A DNA stretch of 64,000 nucleotides, taken from positions 1 to 64,000 of the forward strand of contig RDZE01000016.1 in assembly GCA_004293905.1 (NCBI GenBank), in the 5' to 3' direction. The stretch is from Cytophagales bacterium (lineage in GTDB: Bacteria > Bacteroidota > Bacteroidia > Cytophagales > Microscillaceae). This document shows, piece by piece, positions 47,401 through 54,788 of the stretch. The notes below the pieces were generated by a model. The model worked only from the letters and a program-made list of their open reading frames with translations, ran no database searches and was not told where the DNA came from. The position numbers and the translations under genes are program-made. The first letter of the stretch is position 1; every line of letters starts with the position of its first letter.

Positions 47401-47591
47401 TTATTTACACCGTCTATGTCAGTAACGCGTCCACTCATGATGGCAGGTCCTATTTGTCGTGCTATCATAGAGCCGAATAAGCCTTGTCCTTTGAGGGTCG
47501 TAATCTCTTGGGCTTTGAGGTTTCCTGCGAGGGTGATGAGGAAGCACCAAACCCATAATGATTTGAGTGTTAATAGATTATTTATTTTCAT
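44490..47591 (-). CDS. Large BNR/sortilin-type beta-propeller secreted protein
   Basis: 1033 residues with signal peptide (TLAGNLKAQ). About ten BNR/VPS10-like blades fill the first 750 residues, marked by repeated YKSTDGGKTWNKI, VYVGTDGGVYRT and SxDxGxTW Asp-boxes. A beta-sandwich (about 800-880) and a helical C-terminal tail follow. No type IX sorting domain is seen, so it probably stays in the periplasm or is otherwise anchored. Family members are annotated as glycosyl hydrolases, but catalytic residues of sialidases are not visible, so this may be a binding scaffold. Confidence 0.88.
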   Translation of the reverse strand: MKINNLLTLKSLWVWCFLITLAGNLKAQEITTLKGQGLFGSMIARQIGPAIMSGRVTDIDGVNNDPKIIYVATAGGGVWKSINGGGSFRPIFDKYIQSIGKVTVDQRNPQTIWVGTGEVWVRNSTSVGNGLYKSTNGGTDWQLMGLPKSERISDIIIDPNNSDIVYVGVMGALWSDSEERGVYKTEDGGKTWNKILYVDAKTGCADMSIDAKNPNVIYASMWEFRRMPYKFLSGGKGSALYKSTDGGKTWNKIHNGLPQETLGRIAIESAPSNPNVLYASVEVANKDLRGMYRSDDAGNNWKKVGNSFNLSVRPFYFSRLTIDPKNDSIVYKAGLNMIVTIDGGNSYREPGGMHSDIHAFWVNPQNTDIVYVGTDGGVYRTMDKGYNFEMINDLPVSQFYHVSVDDEMPYNVYGGLQDNQCWYGPSSRPGGVENRDWKGIFGGDGFHTIRHPIHKDYIFCEFQGGEMKRYSISTKQMKDVKPYAQKGDPKLRFNWNSPIHISPNNPNRIYYGSQFVHTSEDLGETWKKISPDLTTNDPIKQDREGSGGLTQDNSSAESHCTIFAIAESPKDEKIVWAGTDDGNLQVTADGGAKWTNVVANVVGLPKNTWVSHIEPSRYDKNTAYVVFEGHMQGDMKPYVYKTTDLGKTWTSLVTADLPIFARVIKEDLKNPNLLFLGTELGLFVTIDGGANWTQFTNNMPPVPVFDMVIHPRDNDLVMATHGRGIIIIDDISPLQQMNKEVFNKEVHFFETKPTLIGNPIGAEVYSNPGEYVGASKSNSVKIIYYLKKRHNFGDMFLEILDANGKVISKLPASKNIGLNIVEWQPNLKVPKTAIGQTITFGGLFAPAAPEGTYTVKMTKGKETYTSTLVLQLDSKMPYSKEEIQERQRVGMRLYEMMEELAYLADNVQTMQREAQDRAQKDPKLAKNLEAFAKELDEFNQTLVITKGNWYTETQEDKLRERISNLYMAVWTYPGKPGNAQVESLTILEEELSAAKKKGEELKTKKLPSINSQLSKAGQPEIKLLTWEEFKAKD

Positions 47592-47627
47592 AAATGTTGA
47601 TTTAATAAAAGATGTTGAATTGATAGA

Positions 47628-47670
47628 AAAGAACCCAATTTTATTTTGGGTATAAAATCGGGTTCTTTGG
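47628..47670 (-). terminator. Terminator hairpin downstream of the LolA-like gene
   Basis: AAAGAACCC (47628-47636) and GGGTTCTTT (47662-47670) pair, with further A/T pairing inside. On the minus strand it is followed by a T run. Lies just after the LolA-like stop and before the BNR gene. Confidence 0.7.
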
Positions 47671-47686
47671 GTATTTTTATGAAGGC

Positions 47687-48412
47687 TTAGTTGCTGGGCA
47701 TTACGAAGATTTTATCATCGATAGCATCTGTAGTAGATATTTTTTCTATTACTAAGGCAGCCGCTACTTGTCCGCCTACTTTGGTTGTGATAGAGTGAGG
47801 GAAATAAAGTCCATTGGCTTCTTTGTAGTCGCTGAGGAAAGTTTCGACTACTTGTCCTTTAGCAGCACCTGTTTTGATGGTAGTACGTTGCATGATAAGT
47901 ACATAGTCTTGGTCGAAGAAACTCCACTCTTCCTCTCCATTTTTCTTAGTGAGTTTTATTTTGAAACACTCTGTGCCCTCGATGGTTTCTTTGCCTTCTA
48001 ATACTACTTTGTGTCCTTTTGCGGCATAGTCTATCAATTCATCTTCGAACATTTCTTCTTTTTTCTCTTTGTTTTGTTCGTCTGTGTAGGCTTCTGCTTT
48101 GCCAGTAGCCATAGGGTTGACAGCCCAACCTTTTTCGCCATCAAAGGCATCTATGAATTGCTTTCCTTGAAATTCTACGACTACTTTTTCTTTGTTAGGA
48201 TATTTACGGTACATAGTCATAGGAAATTCCATACCTTGTTGGTTGAATTTGACATTCATGGTAAGAGTGCGGAGTGCTTTCCATTTCTCTAAACCGCCTG
48301 TACTTTCAAAGTATTGTTTTAAAATTTCATCGGCAGTTTGTGCTTTTGCGGGGTTAAGGCTTAATATAAATGCTAAACCCAGCGCGAGAGTAAATAATTG
48401 TATTCGTTTCAT
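47687..48412 (-). CDS. LolA-like outer-membrane lipoprotein-sorting family protein
   Basis: 241 residues with signal peptide (LNPAKAQ). ADEILKQYFESTGGLEKWKALRTLTMNVKFNQQGMEFPMTMYRKYPNKEKVVVEFQGKQFIDAFDGEKGWAVNP is the LolA/DUF4292-like half-barrel used to hold lipoprotein acyl chains. The C-terminal half (LSDYKEANGLYFPHSITTKVGGQ) is usual for Bacteroidota members. A true LolA is likely elsewhere; this may be a paralog for another lipid or lipoprotein. Confidence 0.82.
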   Translation of the reverse strand: MKRIQLFTLALGLAFILSLNPAKAQTADEILKQYFESTGGLEKWKALRTLTMNVKFNQQGMEFPMTMYRKYPNKEKVVVEFQGKQFIDAFDGEKGWAVNPMATGKAEAYTDEQNKEKKEEMFEDELIDYAAKGHKVVLEGKETIEGTECFKIKLTKKNGEEEWSFFDQDYVLIMQRTTIKTGAAKGQVVETFLSDYKEANGLYFPHSITTKVGGQVAAALVIEKISTTDAIDDKIFVMPSN

Positions 48413-48473
48413 GTGTTTTTAAAAGTATTTAATTTGGGATTTGATAAAATAAGTAGATAAAAGTAAATAAAAA

Positions 48474-49097
48474 TTACAAATAAAGTGAGTAAAAATAAGA
48501 TGCTTGTTTTGCAACATCATCGTAAGTAACAAGTTGTTTGGATTTATTTTCGTGAAAAAAACTCAATAGTCCGAAATCGCCGCCACACAGCAATGAATGA
48601 ACAAATGTAAGCCCTAAACAAGCATAAGCTCCAGTAGTAGGCAGTACTAAAAAGAGGATAATATTTACTAAGTAGACGACCAAAAAAGGGGCTAATGCAA
48701 CAATGATAAACTCTTTGTAGGAAACTACAAATTTATCGGCTAAGGCATAAAAGATAAATTTTTTGAGGTTTGCTCCATAGCTTACTTTTTTAGCACCTAC
48801 CAATCGATACGCCAATCCATGAATGAGTTCATGCAGTGGTATGAGCAAAAAAGCAATGCTAAATCCATAGAAAAACGACAATAACTCTGCATTGTATGTT
48901 CCTCTTCCCCAATGAAAACCTATCATACCCAACCAAACTACTAAGGGCAGAAAAGTACTTAGGTGATAGTTGATTATATAAGGGTTCATTTTTTTCATAT
49001 AGGGTCTGATGAAGGTTGCAATGTCATTGTGTGGTAAGGTAGCGAATGGCTGATAACCTTGTGCTGAAAGTTGTTCTGTGCTGATATTCATAATCAT
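48474..49097 (-). CDS. DUF3267 membrane metalloprotease-like protein, copy 1
   Basis: 207 residues from ATG 49097 (a second ATG lies two codons on). Four or five membrane helices; the zinc HExxH motif HELIH lies in a helix (LLIPLHELIHGLAYRLVGAKKVSYG). DUF3267 is part of the M50-like membrane protease group, but activity is unproven. A paralog (49295-49828) and a tiny membrane ORF lie upstream on the same strand. The stop of the tiny ORF (49100) is two bases from this start, which suggests translation from one transcript. Confidence 0.85.
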   Translation of the reverse strand: MIMNISTEQLSAQGYQPFATLPHNDIATFIRPYMKKMNPYIINYHLSTFLPLVVWLGMIGFHWGRGTYNAELLSFFYGFSIAFLLIPLHELIHGLAYRLVGAKKVSYGANLKKFIFYALADKFVVSYKEFIIVALAPFLVVYLVNIILFLVLPTTGAYACLGLTFVHSLLCGGDFGLLSFFHENKSKQLVTYDDVAKQASYFYSLYL

Positions 49098-49099
49098 TG

Positions 49100-49189
49100 T
49101 TAGATAATATGTAGCCCCAATAAGAGTAAAGCTGTTCCTATCAGCAGTGGAAAAATATGTATTGTGTTTGTGATTATTTTTGTTTTCAT
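49100..49189 (-). CDS. 29-residue predicted single-pass membrane microprotein
   Basis: ATG at 49189, TAA at 49100; the frame has a short basic start and one hydrophobic helix (IFPLLIGTALLLLGLHII). It lies between the operator-like repeat copy 1 (49206-49290) and the DUF3267 gene, 2 bases from the latter. The distance from the repeat to this ATG (17 bases) nearly equals that from repeat copy 2 to the other DUF3267 start (20 bases), which supports this as the first translated frame. No homologs recognised. Confidence 0.5.
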   Translation of the reverse strand: MKTKIITNTIHIFPLLIGTALLLLGLHII

Positions 49190-49205
49190 CTTTTTTATAT
49201 GTTTT

Positions 49206-49290
49206 ATTTTTCTTACAAAATACGTCATTATGTGGCAGTAAGTAGTTTAAAAAAAACTTAAATAAAACTTAAAAAAAACTTAAAATTTTG
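49206..49290 (-). promoter_or_regulatory. Operator-like repeat region, copy 1 (four 11-bp units)
   Basis: Near-identical to 49848-49921 but longer by one 11-bp unit. On the plus strand it ends with four units of CTTAAAAAAAA (variants TTTAAAAAAAA and CTTAAATAAAA) in exact 11-bp phase, the periodicity of OmpR/PhoB-family direct-repeat sites. A TATTTTG box follows on the minus strand before the microprotein ATG. A response regulator of that family is encoded nearby (51462-52166). Confidence 0.7.
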
Positions 49291-49294
49291 GTTC

Positions 49295-49828
49295 TTAATC
49301 TAAAATAGTAACACCAGCTTCTGTAGGATGGTCTTGTACTTTTTTGTCTTTTGCAATATCTTTTGTTATCCAAAGTATCATTAAATCGCCAATAGCGGCA
49401 AAACTAAAAAATAAACTAAAACCCATTACGATAGCATTTTGAATTGCAAGAGAGTAAATATATGGAAGTAAACCTAAAATTAAGAACGGCATCAGAGTTC
49501 CTATTCTATAAGCAACAATATTGATGGGTACTTTGCAATGAGCAAAAGGCGTCAATGTTTTGACTTGAAAGCCAAACTTTATTTCAGTAATCGGAATCTT
49601 CGCGGCGATTGCCCATGCAATACCATGAATAGCTTCATGCACAATAATTCCAATAATGATAGAGGGAATAAAAGTGTTGAATATAAAAAAATGCCTTATT
49701 TCTTTGGTGCTTTCAATACCATACATGAAATAATAGGGTAGAAGCAAGATTACAGTGAAAGGAATTCCAAATATGAGCCCTATCAGATTAGCTTTTCCCA
49801 TTCCGAATGTTTTTTTATTTTCTGTCAT
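49295..49828 (-). CDS. DUF3267 membrane metalloprotease-like protein, copy 2
   Basis: Start set at ATG 49828 (177 residues). The frame runs on to 49870, but that extension lies in the duplicated upstream repeat and codes for no plausible protein. HEAIH in IIVHEAIHGIAWAIAAK is the HExxH metal site; four membrane helices and a Pro-rich charged tail follow. Paralogous to the product of 48474-49097, sharing family but not close sequence. Control by the repeat at 49848-49921 is likely. Confidence 0.84.
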   Translation of the reverse strand: MTENKKTFGMGKANLIGLIFGIPFTVILLLPYYFMYGIESTKEIRHFFIFNTFIPSIIIGIIVHEAIHGIAWAIAAKIPITEIKFGFQVKTLTPFAHCKVPINIVAYRIGTLMPFLILGLLPYIYSLAIQNAIVMGFSLFFSFAAIGDLMILWITKDIAKDKKVQDHPTEAGVTILD

Positions 49829-49847
49829 AAATAATTGATTTTTATAT

Positions 49848-49921
49848 ATTTTTCTTACAAAATACGTCATTATGTGGTAGTAAGTAGTTTAAAAAAAACT
49901 TAAAAAAAACTTAAAATTTTG
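49848..49921 (-). promoter_or_regulatory. Operator-like repeat region, copy 2 (three 11-bp units)
   Basis: Same sequence as copy 1 apart from a T/C change (49878) and one fewer 11-bp unit. Units TTT-A8, CTT-A8 and CTT-A4TTTT occupy 49888-49920. It sits 20 bases from the DUF3267 ATG at 49828 and, on the other side, 43 bases from the kinase ATG at 49965, so it could also act on the divergent kinase gene. Confidence 0.7.
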
Positions 49922-49964
49922 AGACTTTGGGGACATTTTTTGGGTTTTCTGTATTTTTGTTTCT

Positions 49965-51440
49965 ATGACTTCTAAAAAACTTAAAATAACGCCTTTTTTA
50001 ATCATTCTTGCCCTTATTGGTTTGCCTGCGGGTTTGATGGTTGGTTTGCAAATAGGCACTATAGAAAAGCAATACAAAAATGCACAAGAAAACTTTGAGA
50101 TAAAACTCAAAGAAGTAGTAAAAAATGTACAAAAACAATATACAATCTGGAATTCTCATACTTCATCGGTAGGAAGCCCAAATAGGTATAATACAGAATA
50201 TAACAATCAAGATTCAAGTTTTACATTAATCATAGCACAAAGTGTACAACCCTACCCAAAATTGGATTTTCGTGCCGATACTGCCCTGCAAAAGTTAAGG
50301 AAAGAACAATTTTTGGATTTTCAGAAACTACTTGAGCAAACACGCCACAAAGAAAACAAACGCCTAAGGGAAGTATATGTATTGAGAGGTATACAATTTT
50401 GCATAGATTGTGAGGAAAAGGATTTAGGCGTAGCACAGATTTTTAATATGGATTCACTCTTGCGGTATCATCTCAAAAAACAAGACATAGAAACTGAAGT
50501 CATTATCGGCTTCTACACACCCAAACGAGAAAAATATACCTTTTTGAGTGATAGTACTTACCAAGAAGCACTCAATACAAGTAGGTATCATTTTGAGTTT
50601 AATGAAAATGAACAAATACGGTTTTTCTTTCCAAAACATGCCCAAAATATCCTCTACCAAATGCTCATACCCTTAGTAGCTTCCATAGGTTTAATCATTA
50701 TTTCAGTGTTTTGTTATGTAGTTGCGGCTTATTTGGTATTAAAGCAAAAGAAAATATCGGCACTAAAAAATGACTTTATCAATAATGTAACACACGAGCT
50801 AAAAACTCCTATAGCGACTATTCACTTTGCGATTGCTAACATAGAAACAGAAGCCGTAATTCATAATACTGAATTGATTAAAAAATTTACGCAGGTAATC
50901 AAAGAAGAAAACAAACGCCTCAACGAACAAGTAGAAAAAGTATTACAAACGGCTGTTTCCGAAAATCAAGGGTTACATTTGGGAAAAGAAGCCATCAATG
51001 TGCACCAATTACTCAATGACATTGCCGATAGTTATGAAATAAAAATACAAGGGAAAGGCAATATCAGTAGAAAGTTGAATGCTTCAAGAGCACAAATCAT
51101 AGGCGATTTGTTTCACCTAAAAAACACTTTCTCTAATTTGTTAGATAATGCAGTCAAATATGCCAAGCCCGATTTTATAGATATTTTAATTACTACCCAA
51201 AATAATGAAAAAGGTATTATCATTAAAATAATAGATAAGGGTATTGGTATCAGCCGTGAAAATCAGCAACTTATTTTTGAGAAATTTTACCGTGTTTCGC
51301 AAGGCAACCTGCACAATGTCAAAGGGTTTGGTTTAGGATTGAGCTATGTAAAAGAAATAATACAAGCCCATAAGGGAAGCATACACGTAAAAAGCAAACT
51401 CAAACAAGGTACAACTTTTACTATTTTTTTGAAAATATAA
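49965..51440 (+). CDS. Membrane sensor histidine kinase
   Basis: 491 residues. One N-terminal membrane helix, a 200-residue periplasmic sensor domain with no recognised fold, a second helix (LIPLVASIGLIIISVFCYVVAAYLVL), then HisKA with FINNVTHELKTPIATIHF (H box) and HATPase_c with NLLDNAVKYAK (N), GIGISRENQQLIFEKFYR (G1) and VKGFGLGLSYVKEI (G2). Pairs with the response regulator 21 bases downstream. Divergent from the DUF3267 cluster. Confidence 0.95.
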   Translation: MTSKKLKITPFLIILALIGLPAGLMVGLQIGTIEKQYKNAQENFEIKLKEVVKNVQKQYTIWNSHTSSVGSPNRYNTEYNNQDSSFTLIIAQSVQPYPKLDFRADTALQKLRKEQFLDFQKLLEQTRHKENKRLREVYVLRGIQFCIDCEEKDLGVAQIFNMDSLLRYHLKKQDIETEVIIGFYTPKREKYTFLSDSTYQEALNTSRYHFEFNENEQIRFFFPKHAQNILYQMLIPLVASIGLIIISVFCYVVAAYLVLKQKKISALKNDFINNVTHELKTPIATIHFAIANIETEAVIHNTELIKKFTQVIKEENKRLNEQVEKVLQTAVSENQGLHLGKEAINVHQLLNDIADSYEIKIQGKGNISRKLNASRAQIIGDLFHLKNTFSNLLDNAVKYAKPDFIDILITTQNNEKGIIIKIIDKGIGISRENQQLIFEKFYRVSQGNLHNVKGFGLGLSYVKEIIQAHKGSIHVKSKLKQGTTFTIFLKI

Positions 51441-51461
51441 TCTCTTTCACCTTTTAAAACC

Positions 51462-52166
51462 ATGAAAGCAAAAATACTACTCGCCGAAGATGACAATAAC
51501 TTTGCAATGATGCTAAAATTTTTTTTAGAAACACATCATTTCGAGGTTGTTTGGTGCGAAAATGGAGAATTGGCTATTCAACAATTACAATCAAATTTAT
51601 TTGACCTTTGCATACTCGATATCATGATGCCCCAAAAAGATGGGTTTATGGTAGCCGAAAAACTCAATAAAATACCCAATCCTATTCCTTTTGTGTTTCT
51701 TTCTGCCAAAGCCCTCAAAGAAGACCAAATCAAGGGCTATCAATTAGGGGCAACGGACTACCTCATTAAACCCTTCGACCCCGAAATATTACTCTATAAA
51801 ATACAAGCACTCGTCAAAAAGCAGACCGAAAAAACAACTGTAAAATCCTTTTTTCATATTGGTAGTTATGTTTTTGACCCCGAAAAAAGGCTGCTCAAAA
51901 TCAATGAGAAACAACAAAAACTAAGCCCCAAAGAAAGTAAATTACTTGAGCTACTTTGCGAAGCAAAAGGCGAAATACTACACCACCAAGAAGCTATGTT
52001 AAAAATATGGCAAAAAGATGATTATTTCACCAAACAAAGTATGAATGTATTCATCACCAAACTAAGAAAATATTTGAGCGAAGACCCTCAGCACGAAATC
52101 AGCATTGAAAGTCTTCATAGTAAAGGAATTTCATTGAAAATATCCCTTACCAATCCTCCTGATTAA
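51462..52166 (+). CDS. OmpR/PhoB-family response regulator
   Basis: 234 residues. Receiver with AEDD acidic patch, phospho-acceptor Asp in LCILDIMMPQKDGF, Thr/Ser in FVFLSAK and Lys in DYLIKPF; C-terminal winged helix (LSPKESKLLELLCEAKGEILHHQEAMLKIW, SMNVFITKLRKYLSEDP). Such domains bind direct repeats spaced 11 bp, matching the repeats at 49206-49290 and 49848-49921. The 3' end overlaps the convergent gene by 20 bases. Confidence 0.94.
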   Translation: MKAKILLAEDDNNFAMMLKFFLETHHFEVVWCENGELAIQQLQSNLFDLCILDIMMPQKDGFMVAEKLNKIPNPIPFVFLSAKALKEDQIKGYQLGATDYLIKPFDPEILLYKIQALVKKQTEKTTVKSFFHIGSYVFDPEKRLLKINEKQQKLSPKESKLLELLCEAKGEILHHQEAMLKIWQKDDYFTKQSMNVFITKLRKYLSEDPQHEISIESLHSKGISLKISLTNPPD

Positions 52167-52842
52167 TGGCTTTCAGTATAGCATTTGTTCCCTTTAGTGG
52201 CATAGAGGTTTTGTATTCATTGTTTTGGAAAGTACGCAAGCGAAAACTGAGTCCTTCGCAATGAGTGTAGCCTCTGCTTAAAACGCTTTCATCACTTTCT
52301 TGGCAGTGCTGAGAAGTAGTGTACCAAAAAAAATCAGCTTGCACTATATCATAGTAAATATCTTGATCATAATAAATCAAAAAAGCATTGCCCGTATAGC
52401 CCCCCGACTCACCATATACAATATAACAAAGCAAGCTATGGCATTGAATAGTCCCTTTGTTTTTGTTATATAAATACAGATAGGTTACGCAGCCCATTTG
52501 TACAACATACCCTACATGCGAATCATCAACTTCAAAACGTCCTAAAGGCAGGACTTTATTTTTGTTAAAATAATCGCAATAGCCTTCTACATCTAAACTA
52601 TCTCTTGGGACATTTACCGTGCTATCAGGCTCTAATGCAAAAAAAAGAGCCTCAGATTTTTTGAAACGTTTGAGTGTTTTTGTGTCTTTGCTAAGTGCTT
52701 CTATGTTGATAGGCGAATTTTGGAGCAATGGAAAATGATTGTCCCATTGGCTATCCCATTGGGTTTGTGCACTAAGAAGATGCGAATGAAACATCAGGGA
52801 CAGCAAAAACAGCACTAAAGGTAGTTTGTTCTTTTTATGCAT
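52147..52842 (-). CDS. Exported protein of unknown function
   Basis: Start set at ATG 52842 (231 residues), giving a clean signal peptide (LVLFLLSLMFHSHLLSAQ); the longer frame to 52899 lies in the rhomboid gene. Body is Tyr- and Asp-rich (CYIVYGESGGYTGNAFLIYYDQDIYYDIVQADFFWYTTSQHC) with four cysteines and no family I recognise. Start overlaps the rhomboid stop by 8 bases, so co-translated with it. Confidence 0.78.
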   Translation of the reverse strand: MHKKNKLPLVLFLLSLMFHSHLLSAQTQWDSQWDNHFPLLQNSPINIEALSKDTKTLKRFKKSEALFFALEPDSTVNVPRDSLDVEGYCDYFNKNKVLPLGRFEVDDSHVGYVVQMGCVTYLYLYNKNKGTIQCHSLLCYIVYGESGGYTGNAFLIYYDQDIYYDIVQADFFWYTTSQHCQESDESVLSRGYTHCEGLSFRLRTFQNNEYKTSMPLKGTNAILKAINQEDW

Positions 52843-53422
52843 TACTACTATTAGGTTTGGGAGTAGCGGCAAAGTAGCCAAAAATAGCCCCAAAGACACC
52901 TCCTATAATATGGGCAAATTCGGAAACGTTATTAGTAACAACCAAAGTAGTATAAATCTCTTTACCCAAAAACAATGCAGCTACTAAAATGAAAGTAAGC
53001 GGAATAACACCTGCGCGCATGTTGGTAAAAGAAGAAAGCAAAATGAGCATAAACACTACGCCACTCGCTCCTAAAAGGGCATTGTTAAACAAAAGTGCAT
53101 TGAGAATACCTGTAATAAGAGCTGTTACGAAAGACATACTCAGTAGTTGTTTGGTGCCATATTTCTCTTCCAAAATAGGACCTAAGAGCAATATAAGCGA
53201 GAAGTTACCCAAAAAATGTTCCCAACCCCCATGCCCCATTGCATGCGAGAATAAGCGAAAATAAGTAAGTGGATTGCTAAATTCCATATAAGCCGTATTG
53301 AAAGGGTATACCATAAAAAAACTTTCTGCAAAATTGGGGTCAGTTGATTGGTCTATGGCAGTAATAGCTAAACAAACAAAAGTATAAGTAAGAATAAAAG
53401 GGGCGTTATAAGTGAGTTTCAT
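52835..53422 (-). CDS. Rhomboid-family intramembrane serine protease
   Basis: 195 residues, six membrane helices. Catalytic Ser lies in LLGASGVVFMLI (GxSG) and His in EFAHIIGGVFGAIFGY; the first-loop HFLGNFSLILLLGPILEEKYG has the family HxxxN oxyanion and GxxxExxxG features. Cleaves membrane proteins within the bilayer; substrate unknown. The downstream exported-protein gene overlaps it, a possible substrate or partner. Confidence 0.93.
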   Translation of the reverse strand: MKLTYNAPFILTYTFVCLAITAIDQSTDPNFAESFFMVYPFNTAYMEFSNPLTYFRLFSHAMGHGGWEHFLGNFSLILLLGPILEEKYGTKQLLSMSFVTALITGILNALLFNNALLGASGVVFMLILLSSFTNMRAGVIPLTFILVAALFLGKEIYTTLVVTNNVSEFAHIIGGVFGAIFGYFAATPKPNSSNA

Positions 53423-53479
53423 AGTTTTGCCAATGCGTTTTGAATTAATGAATGATTACAAATATATAAATAATTTTGA

Positions 53480-54673
53480 TTATTTCAAACTTACATTTTT
53501 TCTAAATAGCAAGAATAAATAGGTAGCGCGCAAAGCAACAATAAGCACCACAGGATACAGCGCATAATGCAATGCTTGCGGAAACCACCACCAATTGAGC
53601 AACAAAAGTGCATTGAGCAGAGCAGTAGCCAAAAAGTAATAAGCCACCCAAAGGTTGTTTCTAATTTTGAAAAACAACACAATTCCTATAAAAGCATGCG
53701 TAGGCAAAGCCCAAACCATATTCAGATTTTGGGCTAAAGCCTTGTGTTCAGTAGCCACCCAAAGCAATAAGAAGAACATTCCTATGAGCCCTATTTTAAT
53801 AAACATAGACTTATCGAACCATAAACTTTGACTTCCTTGTTTCCATTGTTTGTAAGTAAGCCAAGCAACCGCTACAAAGGCAATCCAAAAAATGATGGCA
53901 GGCAAGGGCAATGCAGTAACTTTTCGTGGGTCAGGCTCTACCAATGTTTTAGTCTTTTTGACCAAAGGAATTTTTCGCCCATCGCGTTCTATAGTTGCTT
54001 TTTTTAAGCCCTCCATTACATATTCGGGCAAAAACATATACTGTTCGGGTGTAGCAATTTGGTCAGCACGCAAACCCAAAATAAGGTCTATGCCAAGGTC
54101 TATCCATACTTTTTTTTCTATGGAAGGGTTTATGAGTTGTCGGAAGGTTTTTTTCGGGGGAAAATTACTATAGTCAAGTTGTAGTTTTTTGCCCAACACT
54201 TTTTGCAGTGCATCTCTGATGCGTGTAGCACAATTATCATAAAAAAAATCGTAGGCATAGTATCTATTTTGTGGCTTCAGATTTTCGCCCAAAAAATCGA
54301 ACAAGGCTTGCACTTCTTCGGGCGTAAGGTTGAGGTCTTGTTCATAGAGTGCCCTTCGCTCCTCACGATAGGCTTGACTGAGCCAGCCTATTTGCCCTAT
54401 TGCCAATTGGTAGGGAAGCCGTCCTCTGACAAATTTGGTATAAAAATCGGGGGTATCAAAATCAAAAACGCCATAGTTATAGACAATATCTATAGCTAAA
54501 ACGGGATCGTGCAGCCTAATGGCAGCATGCCCAAAAGCGGCGTAAAGTGGCTCACCAGCCGAACCTATAAGTATGCTAAACTTTGCTTGTGAAGAAAGTT
54601 GCATTTTAGGTTGCGCTGTAGTCTTTTGTACAAAAAATAATAAAAATAGCGTAATGAAGAAGATAAATCTCAT
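53480..54673 (-). CDS. DUF4105-family envelope protein (candidate lipoprotein N-acyltransferase, Lnb-like)
   Basis: Start set at ATG 54673 (397 residues), giving a signal peptide (FITLFLLFFVQKTTAQ); the longer frame starts with TTG. FSILIGSAGEPLYAAFGHAAIRLHD has the conserved His, and FFYDNCATRIRDAL the conserved Cys of DUF4105; the C-terminal third has four or five membrane helices. I recall that DUF4105 proteins were recently linked to lipoprotein N-acylation in Bacteroides (Lnb); this was not checked. Alone on the minus strand, divergent from the TonB receptor. Confidence 0.82.
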   Translation of the reverse strand: MRFIFFITLFLLFFVQKTTAQPKMQLSSQAKFSILIGSAGEPLYAAFGHAAIRLHDPVLAIDIVYNYGVFDFDTPDFYTKFVRGRLPYQLAIGQIGWLSQAYREERRALYEQDLNLTPEEVQALFDFLGENLKPQNRYYAYDFFYDNCATRIRDALQKVLGKKLQLDYSNFPPKKTFRQLINPSIEKKVWIDLGIDLILGLRADQIATPEQYMFLPEYVMEGLKKATIERDGRKIPLVKKTKTLVEPDPRKVTALPLPAIIFWIAFVAVAWLTYKQWKQGSQSLWFDKSMFIKIGLIGMFFLLLWVATEHKALAQNLNMVWALPTHAFIGIVLFFKIRNNLWVAYYFLATALLNALLLLNWWWFPQALHYALYPVVLIVALRATYLFLLFRKNVSLK

Positions 54674-54766
54674 ACCAATCAGTTTTAAAAGTTCAAAATT
54701 GTTCAAAAAACTATTTTTTTCCAAGTGCTTTGTCTATTTATTTCTACCTAAATGCAATATAAGCAT

Positions 54767-54774
54767 TAATTTTG
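54767..54774 (+). promoter_or_regulatory. Putative -7 box for the TonB receptor
   Basis: TAATTTTG matches TAnnTTTG and lies 15 bases before the ATG at 54789. No TTTG at the usual distance. Confidence 0.4.
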
Positions 54775-54788
54775 CTTTTTAATTTTTT

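Noticed and set aside
49828-49870. 14-codon N-terminal extension of DUF3267 copy 2
   Set aside because: It comes from the repeated upstream region, which also occurs at copy 1 where it is not translated into the DUF3267 gene.
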